A program made the position numbers and the translations under genes. DNA of 64,000 nucleotides, taken from assembly GCA_020746995.1 (NCBI GenBank), contig JAGPXD010000006.1:186001-250000 (forward strand). Direction: 5' to 3'. Source of the stretch: Plectosphaerella cucumerina (Eukaryota > Ascomycota > Sordariomycetes > Glomerellales > Plectosphaerellaceae). Positions 1 to 10,906 of the stretch are shown one piece after another. How positions within the stretch are numbered: position 1 is the stretch's first letter; each line of letters starts with the position of its first letter. The notes under the pieces were generated by a model, which ran no database searches, was not told where the DNA came from, and saw nothing but the letters and a program-made list of their open reading frames with translations.

Positions 1-2079
1 ATCGCGACGCCATCGAGTCATACTGATGAGGGCCGCGCCAATGTCCAGCACCCCGCCATTGGGCTTCATGGCCGCGCAGTGCAGCGCCGGCTCGTGATCG
101 AAGCGACCACATCGGTCATCGTAGAAGAGCTTGCCATGCTTGGTCGCCTCGTAGGCCGCCATGGTGTCGGCCGACTCAAAGTTGAGCCCAATGACGTCGG
201 CCACGTCCTTGTCGGCGGCATCGAGCGTGTCATCTTCGTACATGTTGGTGCTGTTGGTGATGAGGAGGTAGCGCGCCCGAGCGCAGCCAGGGCTGAGGAC
301 GTTCATGTTGCGAATCGCCCAGTCGGTGATCTCGGCGCCGTGGCGCGACTCGCCGGACCGTCGAAGGAGTTGTGAGGGCGGTTCGATGGCGGTGACACGG
401 GGATCGTGGGCCGCGGCGACGGCGTCCTCGACGCTGCGGGCGTCAACCTCGGGCAGCACCCGGGCAACGACTGCTCGCCATCTCGGGTTCTTCATGTCGC
501 GCAGCGATTCGAGGGTGTGCTCAAGGGTGAAGGTATCACGCCAGGGGCTGACGGTGCGGAACTCGCGGATGATGACACAGACATCGACGGCCGCCTCCGG
601 GTTGGCCACCTGCTTGGAGAGCCGGAGGTTTTGGGCAACGAGTCGAGGCGCCCACTCAAAGTTTTCGTCGGCGTACTGCAGTGCGTCGTGGAATGTCTCA
701 AGGAACTGGTGCTGCCACTCCTCAGAGGGCTCGAGAACGTTGCCGTTGGCCCAGTCGTTGAGGGCATTGATGAAGAGGAAGTTCTCCTCGCCTCGCGGGT
801 TGGGGTCTGACTTGATACGATGGCAGAGTTGGACGAGGGCAGCTGGGGTCTGGGTCAGCTCTGTATCGGTTGGGGGCTCAGGTTGACTTGCCTTTCCAGA
901 GCCTGGGGTGAGCAAAGGGGACGTCCATGGCTCCACGGTCACCAAGGTGTCGCGGCGTGTCATCCCAAGAGACCATAGCACCACGGTGGAAGACGCGATG
1001 AGGACGTGCCGGCTTGGCCCAGCTGGCGTAGTCGAGCTTGTTGTCGGTGTTGACGGTGCTGTACTCGTTGACGGCATCCGTCCAGAGTCCGGGTCCAGAG
1101 TCGGATATGGAACCATCGTCATCGCTGCTTCGGCTACCGCCGGTGCTACTACCGCCACTGGTCGTCGTCACCGACTCGATAATATCAAGGCCACCGATCT
1201 CGGGATCCTCAGCGGCCCAGAGGCGCCAGGCCTCGAACATGAGCTTGGCAGTGGCGCCCATATGGGCAGGGTTCTTGACGATGAACTGCACCTTGCCTCT
1301 GGAGCGGATGTAGTTGACGTGTCGGAAGTAAGGGGTCAGCCACTCAAAGTGACGTTTCCAGTCCTCGACACCGCCGTACGTCTGCTCCAGGAGCGTGACG
1401 TCTTTGCCGTCGCGGCGGGTAGTCCATGGCTCGTTGGACCAGCTCAGCATGAAGGGAACGTCGGGGTGACCGTCCTCGAGCATGGTCAAGAGGACGCCGT
1501 GCATGACGGGCTTTCCGAACCAGTAGTGGTGATAGGCGACGCCGTAGATCCTTGGGGTGTTAGGTCTCACTCTCAGGGGAAGGTGGGTTGAACTTACAGG
1601 CTCTCGGAAATCATGTTCGTCCAGCGCTCGCGGGTGGTGACGTCAAGGAGGTCGTAAAAGCCGACCTCTTTACCCGGCCGAAAGGTCTTGAGGCCATGAC
1701 TGTTGATGATGGGCTTGCTGACGAGGTCCCAGTCGGTGTAATTCTCACCGAAGAACTGATCGTTCTCCGGAAACGAGTGGAATTGGGGGTAGACGTAGAC
1801 GATGGGCTTGATAGAGTAGCCATCGAGCTCTGCGACGGGGGCGCGCTTGAAGCTGGCTTTCCTGCCGATGCGACGATGGCCGGTGGATTTGGTGTCGCGC
1901 TTGTGGGAGAATGGTGACCTGGAGGCTAGGAAGACGTCGTCGTAGGGCGCGGAGCCGGAGCTGAGGAAGAGGACCTGGGCCCAGCACAGGATGATGAAGA
2001 CAACGATGACGCTGTGCCATCGGCGAAGGCGGAAAGAGCTCCTCCAGGGACCATGCTTTTGGCGTCCCGCGGCGGCCAT
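1..2079 (-). CDS. WbsX-like glycosyltransferase, type II membrane protein (3' end beyond window)
   Basis: Three exons were read: 2079-1598, 1550-892 and 842 to beyond position 1. The protein starts with a short basic cytoplasmic tail and one hydrophobic segment (about residues 23-42), so a Golgi or ER type II anchor is likely. The lumenal part has the features of the WbsX / GH99-like family: a YPQFH motif near residue 97, 'AYHHYWFGKP' just after the first intron, a 'WSNEPW' segment, and 'FINALNDWANG' in exon 3, equivalent to the NxWNEWxEG signature. Family members transfer sugars onto surface polysaccharides in bacteria; the fungal substrate is unknown. Intron 1 (1597-1551) is GT-AG with a CTAAC branch motif. 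Intron 2 (891-843) appears to be GC-AG, with the consensus donor GCAAGT. The C-terminal region after the family domain is unrecognised. It is divergent from the methyltransferase gene at 3123. Confidence 0.75.
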
Positions 2080-3122
2080 CGTGGTGGTGATTGTGGTTGA
2101 GGAGCAGCGATGATGGTTTGTGTGATGGCTTCACGAGTACGAGGGGTCACGCGAGAGCCAAGCACACGAGTCTGTCAGTCTGGAGCGAGGATTGAGAAAG
2201 CATGGGAATCATTATCTACGAGGGCTGCCATGGGAGGTGCCAAGGGAGTGGTTTGATAGTGGGGGGCGCCTGGGTGTGGTGGAGTGGCGGGAGGTGGGAG
2301 GTAGGATGTGGTAGGTATGTAGGGGGCGGTCATTGCCACGCGTGTGTCGGGCTGGAATTCAGGATCTGATGGGAGGGGGTTAAGAGGGGCTGAGGATGGG
2401 CGGAAGAGCATTTGAATCTCGTTCTGGCTCAGGGTCTGGGAGGTGGGCATGGCAAAGGTGGCGAGATACGAAGATGTCGATATCAAGACCACCCGGAGAC
2501 AAGACAACGTGGATTGACCTGAGCTCTGCCAGCATCTATGTGCATCAACTATCGAACACTGATATCTCGCGAACCCTGGCCTGTCTCACTGGAGGTCTGG
2601 TGTCTCACCCTGCGGCTCCGCGAGACATGTGCGCAGGGAGGGATAGTGAACCGGCCCCCTTGACGCGTCCCTTGACGCGACCCTGGCCTCTTTTAAGGGG
2701 CAGGAATGCATATCTTCACCAGTCTGGGCATTGAAAAACGTCTTTCGCCATCGATATCCGACGTGGTCGTCGCGTCCCGCCACGCTGCTGCTTCCATCAA
2801 TGTGTCTTGCGGCTGACGCGCCGGCACGCCCTTGATTCACCTGCCACCACGAGAGAGGCTCCCACCACCCGCCAAGGCTCCTTAGACCACTGATCCCATC
2901 CGTTCTAGGGAAGTGTCTCCCAAGAAGCATTCTACCAGCCAACTTACCGAAGGGGACCGTTGCCGCCCGACCCGCCTGTCTCCCTTTAACGTGGCAACGT
3001 GTTGAAGCCATTGCCTCGAATTGATCCCCAGGACTTTCTGCCTTGATCACCCATCCCCGGCCTATCTTTTCTACAGAGTGGGCATATTTCAGCCTCGCAA
3101 TTCAAACTCCACCGACACAATC
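2080..3122. other. Divergent intergenic region, about 1.04 kb
   Basis: This is the shared upstream region of the WbsX-like and methyltransferase genes. Short open frames on both strands (for example 2175-2507 and 2586-3050) show no recognisable protein and vary in phase, so I treat them as chance. A direct repeat of 'ccttgacgcg' is present near 2662-2683. No TATA box stood out. Confidence 0.5.
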
Positions 3123-4294
3123 ATGGAGGTCGCTGGCAGATTCAACCGGCGGGTGATCCAGGCTCTCTGGGTGGCGGCGGTGCTCATCTTCGTGGGAGCC
3201 GCGTTCCACATGTCTGCGCCGGCAAAGGCGTGGACGGAGACGAAGGTCAGCAGCATCGTGAGCAGCTTCCAGGGACGGCCCGAGGCGATGCGCAAGTTTA
3301 TGGAGAGGTCCGAGGCCATCTGGGAGAAGACGGTGCGGAACCGGCATGAGATGATTGCGGCGGACTACGAGAACATTGCCGATATGCCCATGTAAGTGCC
3401 CTTCCAGGACAAGATACGCCAGCGAGGTGTCTTTTACTGACGACGTGTGCTCAGCTTCCCGGCCGTCGATGGCAATCAGTACCATCTCCACCCATACAGC
3501 ATCTGGGATTTCATGCCTGCGTCGTACAGCTGCCCATGGCACATGGAGCGCGTAGGCCGCATGGGCGATGGCGGAAAGTGGGTGTGCGGGATGCAGCGGT
3601 ACGAGGAGTTTCCCGTGGAGAGGGAGTGTGTCGTGTACTCGTTTGGCGTTCGTGACGAGAGCAGCTTTGGTGAGTCTTCCTGTCGAAGTGAAGATGCCCA
3701 AGGAGACACTGACGGTGATGATGTGAACAGAACAGGAGATGCTGAGCCGGACAAACTGCGTCGTGTGGGCGTTTGACTTCTCAGTCGTCGACTTTGGCGA
3801 GCAGGTCGACGCACGGTACCGCGACAGGGCGCACTTTCAGCAGGTCGGTATTGCTGGGAAGACGGATAAGACGAAGCAGCCGCCGTTCTACAGCATCGCG
3901 GATTTGATGGAGCTCAACGGACACATCTACATGTGAGTTCCCGCTGCTGTCACTCCTGGTAGTGTCCTCTAACCCTAGTTCTTCCAGCGACATCCTCAAG
4001 ATGGACATTGAGACGGCCGAGTTCGAGGCCATGGACGGCATGGTGGAGGCGTTCGAGGCCGGAGAGCTGCCCATCGGACAGCTCTTGATTGAGCTGCACA
4101 TCTACAGCGACAAGACGTCCAGGTTTGTGCTGGATTGGTGGGAGAGGCTCGAGGCACGGGGCCTGCGCGCGACGTGGACGGAGCCGAACCTGTTGGTGGT
4201 GACGATGAATATTGAGGGGAAGAATCCCGTCATGGCCGAGTATGCCATGGTGAATGTGCGGGATGAGAACAATGTGCTGTTCAAGAACCTGTAG
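3123..4294 (+). CDS. METTL24-like (Methyltransf_22) membrane-anchored methyltransferase
   Basis: Four exons join in phase: 3123-3391, 3455-3669, 3731-3932 and 3988-4294, giving 330 residues. All introns start GTRAGT and end in AG, with CTGAC or CTAAC branch motifs. A hydrophobic segment at about residues 13-32 predicts a type II signal anchor. The body matches the METTL24 / Methyltransf_22 type: 'SIWDFMPASYSCPWHMERVG', then 'GDGGKWVCGM', a cysteine-rich 'SRTNCVVWAFDFS' segment, and 'ILKMDIETAEFEAMDG', which resembles the FkbM-type acidic motif. The substrate is unknown. The anchor suggests action in the secretory pathway, and the divergent neighbour is a predicted glycosyltransferase, so glycan methylation is conceivable but is inference only. 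Confidence 0.8.
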
Positions 4295-4578
4295 GGGCGG
4301 AAGTTGAGGGCTGGATTGGCACTTGTAGGATGAGGTGTTTTTCGTGATATCAAATAAGATGGGTATTTTCGGGCATAGGTTCTTGGCTGGTCTTGTCGCG
4401 TCTTGTCCTTCTTGTCGTTGTCGTGTCTCGGACGGCGGCAGAAGCGTCCGAAAGTCATGACGTCGATGTTGCTTGACTTTGCACGACATCAATACACGAA
4501 CTCTGTTAATTGCCAGCCACCACCATAACCGCACCTCCAACCAAGCTCATCACTCACAGCATCCTGACGTCCCTCGAG
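4295..4578. other. Short intergenic region between methyltransferase and ATP-grasp genes
   Basis: It holds the 3' end of the methyltransferase transcript and the promoter of the ATP-grasp gene. Repetitive 'tcttgtcgtgtc'-like pyrimidine stretches lie near 4390-4430. I see no other feature. Confidence 0.4.
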
Positions 4579-6084
4579 ATGCGCTCTCACCTCAAGAACA
4601 TCGCCCTCATCGCCCTGAGCTTCGCCCTCCTCCCCCTCTCAACCTTCCTCCTCCTCCTCTCCCTCTTCCGACGCCGCCTCCTCCTCCGCCACAAGCAAAA
4701 TGCCCCTCCTGCCTCCCCCAGAAAAACAATCCTCGTCACCGGCGTCGGCATGACCAAAGGCCTCGTCCTAGCCCGCCTCTTCCACCGCGCAGGCCACCGC
4801 GTCATAGGCGCAGACTTCTCCCCCAACGCCTGCGGTTCCCGCTCCTCATGCCTCGACGCCTTCCACGTCCTTCGAAGTCCCTCCAGCGGCGGGGGAGGCT
4901 ACCTCGACTCAGTCCTCAAGGTCATCGAGGGCGAACGCGTCGATCTCTGGGTCAGCTGTTCCGGCGTCGCATCGGCCGTTGATGACGGCTGGGCGAGAGA
5001 GGTCGTCGAGGCTCGTACCGCTTGTCTCGCTGTGCAATCAGGCGGAGAGCAGACGCGTGTGTTGCATGACAAGGCCGAGTTTATGAGACACACGCGGGAT
5101 GCTGTTGGGCAGGTTGTACCGGAGTCGCATCTCGTCACCAGCGCGAGGGATATGTTGCTCATCCTTGCGGGGGATGGAAAGGTCGACACGCCTCGAGACA
5201 ATGGCATTCGCTATGTTGCCAAAGCAGTTGGCCTCAACGACCGAAGCCGTGGAGATATGACTCTTCTCCCGCGCGAAACACCCGAGGAGACTCGCCTCTT
5301 CGTCTCCCGCATTGCTGCCATGGGCATATCGGCTGACGACCCCTGGCTCCTTCAGGAATTCATCCCCGGCAAGGAGTACTGCACCCACGCCCTCGTCGTT
5401 CGCGGCCGCGTGAGGGCTTTTGTTGCTTGTCCCTCGGCCGAGCTGCTGATGCACTACGTTGCTCTGCCCGACAATTCGCCCCTGGCTCTCGCCATGCTGG
5501 ACTTTACCCGCCGCCAAGCCAGCTCCTTCGGCGACGGCTTCACAGGACATCTTAGCTTTGACTTCATCGCAAGAGAGCCTGAAGGCGGAGCGCGGGGACC
5601 GGGGGATGTGCGGCTGTATCCCATCGAGTGTAACCCCAGAGCACACACGGCGGTGGTGCTTTTTGCTGATACGCCGGGGCTTGTGGATGAATACCTGGCC
5701 GTGCTGGAGGATGGGAAAGACGGGGTTGACGGCGAGAGTGCCATGGAGACGGAGGATTCTGATGACACCTCCTTGGCACCCCTTACCCCTGATCACCCCA
5801 AGCGGTACTACTGGGTCGGCCACGACCTCATCACCCTGCTCCTTCTCCCGACGCTGCAGCTCTTCCTCCTCCAGATCTCGCCCCTGGTCTACGCCCGCGG
5901 CCTCAGGGACTTCCTCGTCCATCTCATCTCCTGGTCCGACGGCACCTGGGACCCCCTCGACCCTCTGCCCTGGTGGTGGCTGTACCACGTCTACTGGCCT
6001 CTGCAGTTCTGGCAGAGCCTTGTCCAAGGACCTGCCTGGAGCAGAGTCAACGTCAGCACGACAAAGATGTTTGAGTGTGATTAG
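4579..6084 (+). CDS. Membrane-attached ATP-grasp ligase (carboxylate-amine ligase type)
   Basis: Single exon of 501 residues from the ATG at 4579. An in-frame ATG at 4510 would add 23 residues, but the hydrophobic leader (residues about 7-27) fits the later start. After the leader come a nucleotide-binding-like segment ('KTILVTGVGMTKGLVLARL', about residues 50-68) and an ATP-grasp fold. Supporting motifs are 'WLLQEFIPGKEY' (about residue 256) and the metal/phosphate site 'LYPIECNPRAH' (about residue 350). The C-terminus (about residues 420-490) is hydrophobic and tryptophan-rich, so it may be membrane-associated. ATP-grasp enzymes of this layout join a carboxylate to an amine. Fungal relatives include MysC-type mycosporine-glycine synthases, but no MysA or MysB gene is visible here, so the product is open. 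Confidence 0.7.
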   Translation: MRSHLKNIALIALSFALLPLSTFLLLLSLFRRRLLLRHKQNAPPASPRKTILVTGVGMTKGLVLARLFHRAGHRVIGADFSPNACGSRSSCLDAFHVLRSPSSGGGGYLDSVLKVIEGERVDLWVSCSGVASAVDDGWAREVVEARTACLAVQSGGEQTRVLHDKAEFMRHTRDAVGQVVPESHLVTSARDMLLILAGDGKVDTPRDNGIRYVAKAVGLNDRSRGDMTLLPRETPEETRLFVSRIAAMGISADDPWLLQEFIPGKEYCTHALVVRGRVRAFVACPSAELLMHYVALPDNSPLALAMLDFTRRQASSFGDGFTGHLSFDFIAREPEGGARGPGDVRLYPIECNPRAHTAVVLFADTPGLVDEYLAVLEDGKDGVDGESAMETEDSDDTSLAPLTPDHPKRYYWVGHDLITLLLLPTLQLFLLQISPLVYARGLRDFLVHLISWSDGTWDPLDPLPWWWLYHVYWPLQFWQSLVQGPAWSRVNVSTTKMFECD

Positions 6085-6155
6085 GTAGTCCATCTATAGA
6101 TGCTTTTGAAGCCCTCGGCACCATCTAGTAGTCGTCATCGTCATCGTGTCTATCT

Positions 6156-7530
6156 CTATTGACCGTTCTTCTCCCCCAGTCCATTCTCTGCTGCCAAAAG
6201 GTCAACGCCAACCCGCCGCAGAGCGTCGACAGCCCACTCCGGGTACTTCGCCTTCTCTCCCGCGTACAGATCGCTGAAGAACTGCCGCACGAACGCGGGG
6301 AACCGGTCCTCGACAATGGCCTGGCGGACCTGCCGCATCAGTTCCAGCTGGTACCACACATTGTGAATCGTCAACAGATGCGCCGCCACCGTCTCCTTGG
6401 CCGCATTGTGCGAGATGAACGCCCTCGTCACCCCCAGCCCTCCCTCGCTCCGCGGCCGACAGCACATGCATCCGCACCCATCCTCGACAGGGCCATGGTC
6501 ATCAGCAAACCTTGCATTCCGCAGGTTCAGCATCCCATTCCGCGTGATGGCGTTGCCGAACCGCGCAGTCCGCGTCGGCCACACGCAGTCGAACATGTCC
6601 GCCCCCAGCGCCACGCTCACAACCAGGTCCTCCGGGTACCCGATGCCCATGACGTAGCGCGGCTTGAGATCCGGCAGCATCTCGGTGCACGTCTCCACGA
6701 CGCGGCAGTAATCAGCCTTTGCCTCGCCGCCCGACAGACCTCCTATGGCGATGCCGGGCGTGTCGCGCTCCAGCATCTGCCGGCAGCACTCGCGCCGCAT
6801 CTCGACGTCGAGGCCGCCCTGGATGATGCAGAATAGGTTCTGGGTGTCCGGGTTGGCGTGCGCCGCGATGCACCGGTCGAGCCAGCGGACGCTGCGCTCC
6901 ATGGCCTCGCGCATGCGCGCCACGTCGGGGGACGTCGTCACCAGCACGTCGTCGAGCTGCATGATGATATCGCTGCCGATTGTATTCTGGAGAGCCATCG
7001 AGTGTTCCGGCGTCAGGAGCATTGGTGAACCATCGTGTGGGCTGAGGAACCGCACGCCCTCTTCCGTGATGGTCGCAAGCTTGAGCAGGCTGACCATCTG
7101 GAACCCGCCGCTGTCCGTGAGGATGTTGTGGTCCCAGCCTTGCAGCTTGTGTGCGCCTCCGACTGCCTCGAGGACCTCCTGGCCCGGCCGCAGGCCTAGG
7201 TGGTACGTGTTGTTGAGGCACAGTCGGCATCCGGTTTCTTCGAGCTGCTCGGGCGTCAGGCCCTTGAGTGACGCCTGGGTCGCTACCGGCATGAAGACGG
7301 GGAGCTGGACGGGGCCATGAGGGAGCGTGAGGATCGATGCGCGGGCTCTCGTTGTCTAGGGCGCGCAGCGGCGGTCAGAAGGGCTCTGCGGGAGTGGTGT
7401 GAACATTGCGCAGAGGGGAGGTGGGGGAGGGGGGAAGGAAGCATACCGAGCAGCGGGCGACGAGCTCGAACGTGAGGGCCTTTGAGGTGCCCACGGTGGT
7501 GGAAGCCATCCTCTTGGCTATCCAGGACAT
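6156..7530 (-). CDS. QTRT1: Queuine tRNA-ribosyltransferase catalytic subunit 1 (TGT)
   Basis: Two exons: 7530-7447 and 7355-6156, phase 0, 427 residues. An in-frame ATG at 7509 gives 420 residues and begins 'MASTTVGTSKALTFELVARC', typical for the family, so either start is possible. The enzyme swaps guanine-34 for queuine in tRNAs with GUN anticodons. Visible motifs are DSGGFQM (catalytic Asp), 'GGLSGGEAKADY', 'RYVMGIGYPEDL', 'DMFDCVWPTRTARFGNA' (nucleophile Asp), and the zinc site CGCMCC with a downstream His in 'LLTIHN'. The length is normal for eukaryotic QTRT1, which works with QTRT2; no QTRT2 gene is present here. The intron (7446-7356, 91 nt) has donor GTATGC. The gene is divergent from Mrp51. 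Confidence 0.95.
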
Positions 7531-7876
7531 GTAGGTGGCCGGGGTGGAAGAAGTATCGGCGGGGTGACTGAGGATGTGGTGATGTTGGTTCTGATGTGGT
7601 GATGGTGGGAGAAATCTGGAGCTGCCTGTGACTCCTACAGGGGTCTCGCGCTGAAGCTTAGCGGTCGACGCGCTGTAAACTCAGGCACCCAAAATTTAGT
7701 GGGGCTTTCCTAGCTTCCGCCAATCATCACCCGTGCCTTGGCTCCTCCAGGTCGTCCGACGCAATCGCCCGTCAATTGGAAATTTCCGACTTCATCGAGA
7801 CGACATCCTCAGTCCATCACCACCACCCCCCGACACCTCCTCCAAGGCCCCCTCGGCCGCCCACCGACCTCCGATC
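7531..7876. other. Divergent promoter region QTRT1 / MRP51
   Basis: About 346 bp separate the two start codons. It contains CACC-rich and 'gatgtggtgatg' repeats (about 7570-7605). I see no clear TATA element. Confidence 0.4.
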
Positions 7877-9292
7877 ATGGCCGCAAGAGTCTCACCCGGC
7901 GGGGCCCTGCTGAGGACGTCGCGCCTCTTCTCCCTCCCCAAGGCGATCCCTCACGCCCCAGCCGACTCTTTGAACAACAAGGACCCGAACATTGGCACCT
8001 CGACGCATCCCACGCACCAGGCCATCGCCACCTACCCCACGAACAAGGCCCTCGGCGACTGGGGCCTCAAGCGCTCCCTCCCCCTCAAGGCCACCAACAA
8101 GACCTCCGCCGTCCGCGTCAAGTTCATCGACTCCCCCGAGATGGTCACCGACTACAACTCGGCCACGGAGCACACCGTCACCGTTCAGAAGTTCCACGAG
8201 CTCGGCCTGCCGCTCACAGTCCCCGCTCTGCCCACATCCTTCGGCAACGCCACAGCCCAGAGCGTCTCCGTCTTCGAGACCGACACAGACTTCACCTACA
8301 ACCCGGCAGACGGCACCGCCGACTCGTCCAAGCGCTGGAAGTTCACCGGCCCCTGGCTCGCCGGCATGAGCGAGGGCGAGTTCAACCAGTACCTCCGCAA
8401 GACGGTGCGCCAGAAGCGCCCCGCCTTCAAGGCCTTCCTCAAGGAGCGCTTCGCCGCCGACGCAAACGCCGCCGCCCGCCAGGAGGCCCTCGAGAAGGCC
8501 ACCGACGCGCCCGCCGCCCTCACGGCCGACGACATCTCAGAGGAGCAGTACGACGACAACATTCGCAAGCTCCGCGCCGACCGCGTCACTCTCTTCACCT
8601 ACGTCAGCGAGTTCCTCGACCTCGCACCCATGAGCCCCCCGAGCGCCCGCTCCTCTGTCTCCGCCGGCGCCGGCAGCCGCATCCAGGCCCGCTCGCCCAA
8701 CCCCTACGCCGAGCGCGGTCCCCCGACCATGCACCCCTCCGGCGGCCTGTCGTACCTCCGCACCGCCGCCCACGTCGACAATCACCCCATCTACGGGCCT
8801 CAGGCCGAGCCTACCCCCGTGATCACCAGGATCATCACCCCCAAGGCCACCATGAACACCCCGCCGCGCATCGGTGTCGCCGGTTTCGTCGCCGACCCTC
8901 CGGCCGGCGACTCGCTCTGGAACAGCAGGAACCACCGCGGCGGCGGCGCCGCCAAGCCCAAGATCCCCGGTCTCGCCTGGTTCGACCCCAGCATCCCCGG
9001 CGGTCCCAAGACCTACACCTCCCCGCGCTCCGCCACCGTCAACTCGGCCGGCAAGATCGTCCTGCGCGTCGAGCACGCCGGCGACGTCGCCCAGCTCATC
9101 GCCAAGGAGCTCGTCGGCGAGGCGGACGTCTACACCAAGGGTCTCGAGGCCCTGCCAGCCGGCCGTGCTCCCCCGACCTTCAAGTACAGGTATCAGTCGC
9201 GGAACGCTGCCCCTACGGCCACTGATGCCACAACCAGCACGGAAGCGTCCTCTGGCCAGGAGCGCACAGGCTCCAAGACGTACGGACTGTAG
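7877..9292 (+). CDS. MRP51: Mitochondrial small-subunit ribosomal protein Mrp51 (bS1m-like)
   Basis: Single exon of 471 residues. The start at 7877 ('MAARVSPGGALLRTSRLFSL') gives an arginine-rich amphipathic mitochondrial presequence; an upstream in-frame extension lacks this character. The conserved N-terminal block 'NKALGDWGLKRSLPLKATN' with 'VRVKFIDSPEMVTDYNSATEH' is the Mrp51 family signature. The C-terminal half is proline/alanine-rich, with 'GRILLRV'-type sequence near residue 390, as in other filamentous ascomycetes. It is a component of the mitochondrial 37S subunit, implicated in yeast in translation of specific mitochondrial mRNAs. Confidence 0.9.
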   Translation: MAARVSPGGALLRTSRLFSLPKAIPHAPADSLNNKDPNIGTSTHPTHQAIATYPTNKALGDWGLKRSLPLKATNKTSAVRVKFIDSPEMVTDYNSATEHTVTVQKFHELGLPLTVPALPTSFGNATAQSVSVFETDTDFTYNPADGTADSSKRWKFTGPWLAGMSEGEFNQYLRKTVRQKRPAFKAFLKERFAADANAAARQEALEKATDAPAALTADDISEEQYDDNIRKLRADRVTLFTYVSEFLDLAPMSPPSARSSVSAGAGSRIQARSPNPYAERGPPTMHPSGGLSYLRTAAHVDNHPIYGPQAEPTPVITRIITPKATMNTPPRIGVAGFVADPPAGDSLWNSRNHRGGGAAKPKIPGLAWFDPSIPGGPKTYTSPRSATVNSAGKIVLRVEHAGDVAQLIAKELVGEADVYTKGLEALPAGRAPPTFKYRYQSRNAAPTATDATTSTEASSGQERTGSKTYGL

Positions 9293-9717
9293 GCGCGGAC
9301 ATCCCGTGCAGGCGTATAGTGTCTATGTAGAGCGGAGAGACACATTGTACAAGATATCAAATGTATAGCAATGTAAAATGATCTTCAGTCAAATCTTCCA
9401 GGTTTCCCAAGAGTATCTCTATTCGCATCTTTGTCATCAGTCGCAAGCCAGGTCCGCCCCACTTGCGGTGCTCGGTCAGGCTCGGTGAGAGAGACCGCCC
9501 AACCCCTGTAGTCACGTGTCGGGCTAGCTCGTGCCGGCACCTCTCACGTGCATCCCGCCCCACCCGTTGCCCTAATCGCGCGAAGCACAGTCGATTTTCT
9601 CAATCGCCGTCCAGAACTTCGTTCCCGCAGCGGCTCCCAACATCCCGACGTCTTGACGAACGAACAAACGACAACCACCCGACCACCACCCCCCGTTTCA
9701 GTACACCAGCCGCCAAA
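9293..9717. other. Intergenic region / eS17 promoter
   Basis: 425 bp. It contains the 3' end of MRP51 ('gtatagcaatgtaaaatg' near 9361) and the promoter and leader of the ribosomal protein gene. A 'ccctaatcgcgcg' element lies about 145 bp upstream of the ATG (near 9570). CCCTAA-type boxes are reported in some fungal ribosomal protein promoters, so this is a possible site only. Confidence 0.35.
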
Positions 9718-10286
9718 ATGGGTCGCGTTCGCACCAAGACCGTCAAGAAGTCCGCCAAGGTCATCATTGAGCGGTACTACCCCAAGCTCACCCTGGACTT
9801 CGAGACCAACAAGCGCATCTGCGATGAGATCGCCATCATCGCCTCCAAGCGCCTCCGCAACAAGGTGAGCCGGCATGACGCCTAGAAACAGACGCAAGAA
9901 CGAAAATACTGACGCGCGCGCACCAGATTGCCGGCTACACCACGCACCTGATGAAGCGTATCCAGCGCGGCCCCGTCCGTGGTATCTCCTTCAAGCTTCA
10001 GGAGGAGGAGCGTGAGCGCAAGGACCAGTACGTCCCCGAGGTCTCAGCTCTGGACTTCACCCAGAACTCCGAGTCTGGCCAGCTCGACGTCGACGTCGAG
10101 ACCAAGGACCTGCTCAAGCACCTTGGCGTGAGTTTTGCACCACCCCCAAACCTCCCCTCCCTCCTCATACTGACTCTGCTCTCCCAGTTCGACTCCATCC
10201 CCGTCAACGTCATCGCCGTCTCGCAGGCCCAGCTCCCCGAGCGCGGCGCCCGCCGCTTCGGCGACCGCCCTCCCCGCCGCGACTAA
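9718..10286 (+). CDS. RPS17: 40S ribosomal protein S17 (eS17)
   Basis: Three exons in phase 0: 9718-9864, 9927-10127 and 10188-10286, giving 148 residues. The N-terminus 'MGRVRTKTVKKSAKVIIERY' and the segments 'NKRICDEIAIIASKRLRNKI' and 'RGPVRGISFKLQEEERERKD' are nearly invariant in eukaryotic eS17. The first 49 codons are C-ending almost throughout, as expected for a highly expressed gene. Both introns are short (62 and 60 nt), with GTGAG donors and CTGAC-type branch motifs (tactgac). The C-terminal basic tail is slightly longer than in yeast. Confidence 0.97.
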
Positions 10287-10906
10287 GCGTCTCGTCGGAG
10301 GAGCAGCAGAAACAGCAACGTGTAACGAACGGTCTTTGGGATGGGCGAACAAAAGTCGGTTGGTGGCCGCCGCCGCAGAAGCGCGCGGCTTCTTGTTTGG
10401 GGCATTATTCGGATCATCTGGCCGCGGGCGTCTCACGGGATGGCGGTGAGCGGGCAATAGTCGCCGCCGCCGCCGTCATCATCATCATCTCTAGGACTGC
10501 AAGACACGGTTCTTTTCCCCCCCACAAGGTGTCGCCGACTCTCTTGGTGTAATGCCGGAGACGACGCTTGATTGCCAATACTCTCTCTCCCCCTGCCGTC
10601 GCGCACGCTTCAAAACCGTGCCGTGCAGCGTGGCTGAGCAGCCGTGGGTACGCAGAGGGCACTTGCGGCTCCGCGCTGCGAGGGGACTTCCTCTGTGCCT
10701 TTCGGCGCTCGTTACGTTTCGTGATGTTGTTCCTCGTGAGTGACGTGTGATCGAATGATGCTTTTCGTGTTGATGAAACGTCTTTCCTGATGTGGTCCGG
10801 GTATCTATCTCCGATGTCCCAAGCAAATGACCCAGTAACCGACTCCTGAACGCCCTTAATGACTGAACCCATAACACGGAAAACCCCCTCCTTGGATTTA
10901 TCAGTC
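10287..10906. other. Convergent intergenic region eS17 / RTR1
   Basis: 620 bp carrying the two 3' ends. It includes a short 'catcatcatcatc' run near 10480. Open frames here (10414-10977, 10491-10877) overlap the RTR1 3' region and have no recognisable product. Confidence 0.4.

Noticed and set aside
7738..9225. 495-codon Arg/Pro/His-rich frame overlapping MRP51
   Set aside because: It is the +1 shadow of a C-ending-codon gene; the composition is typical of such shadows and there are no motifs.
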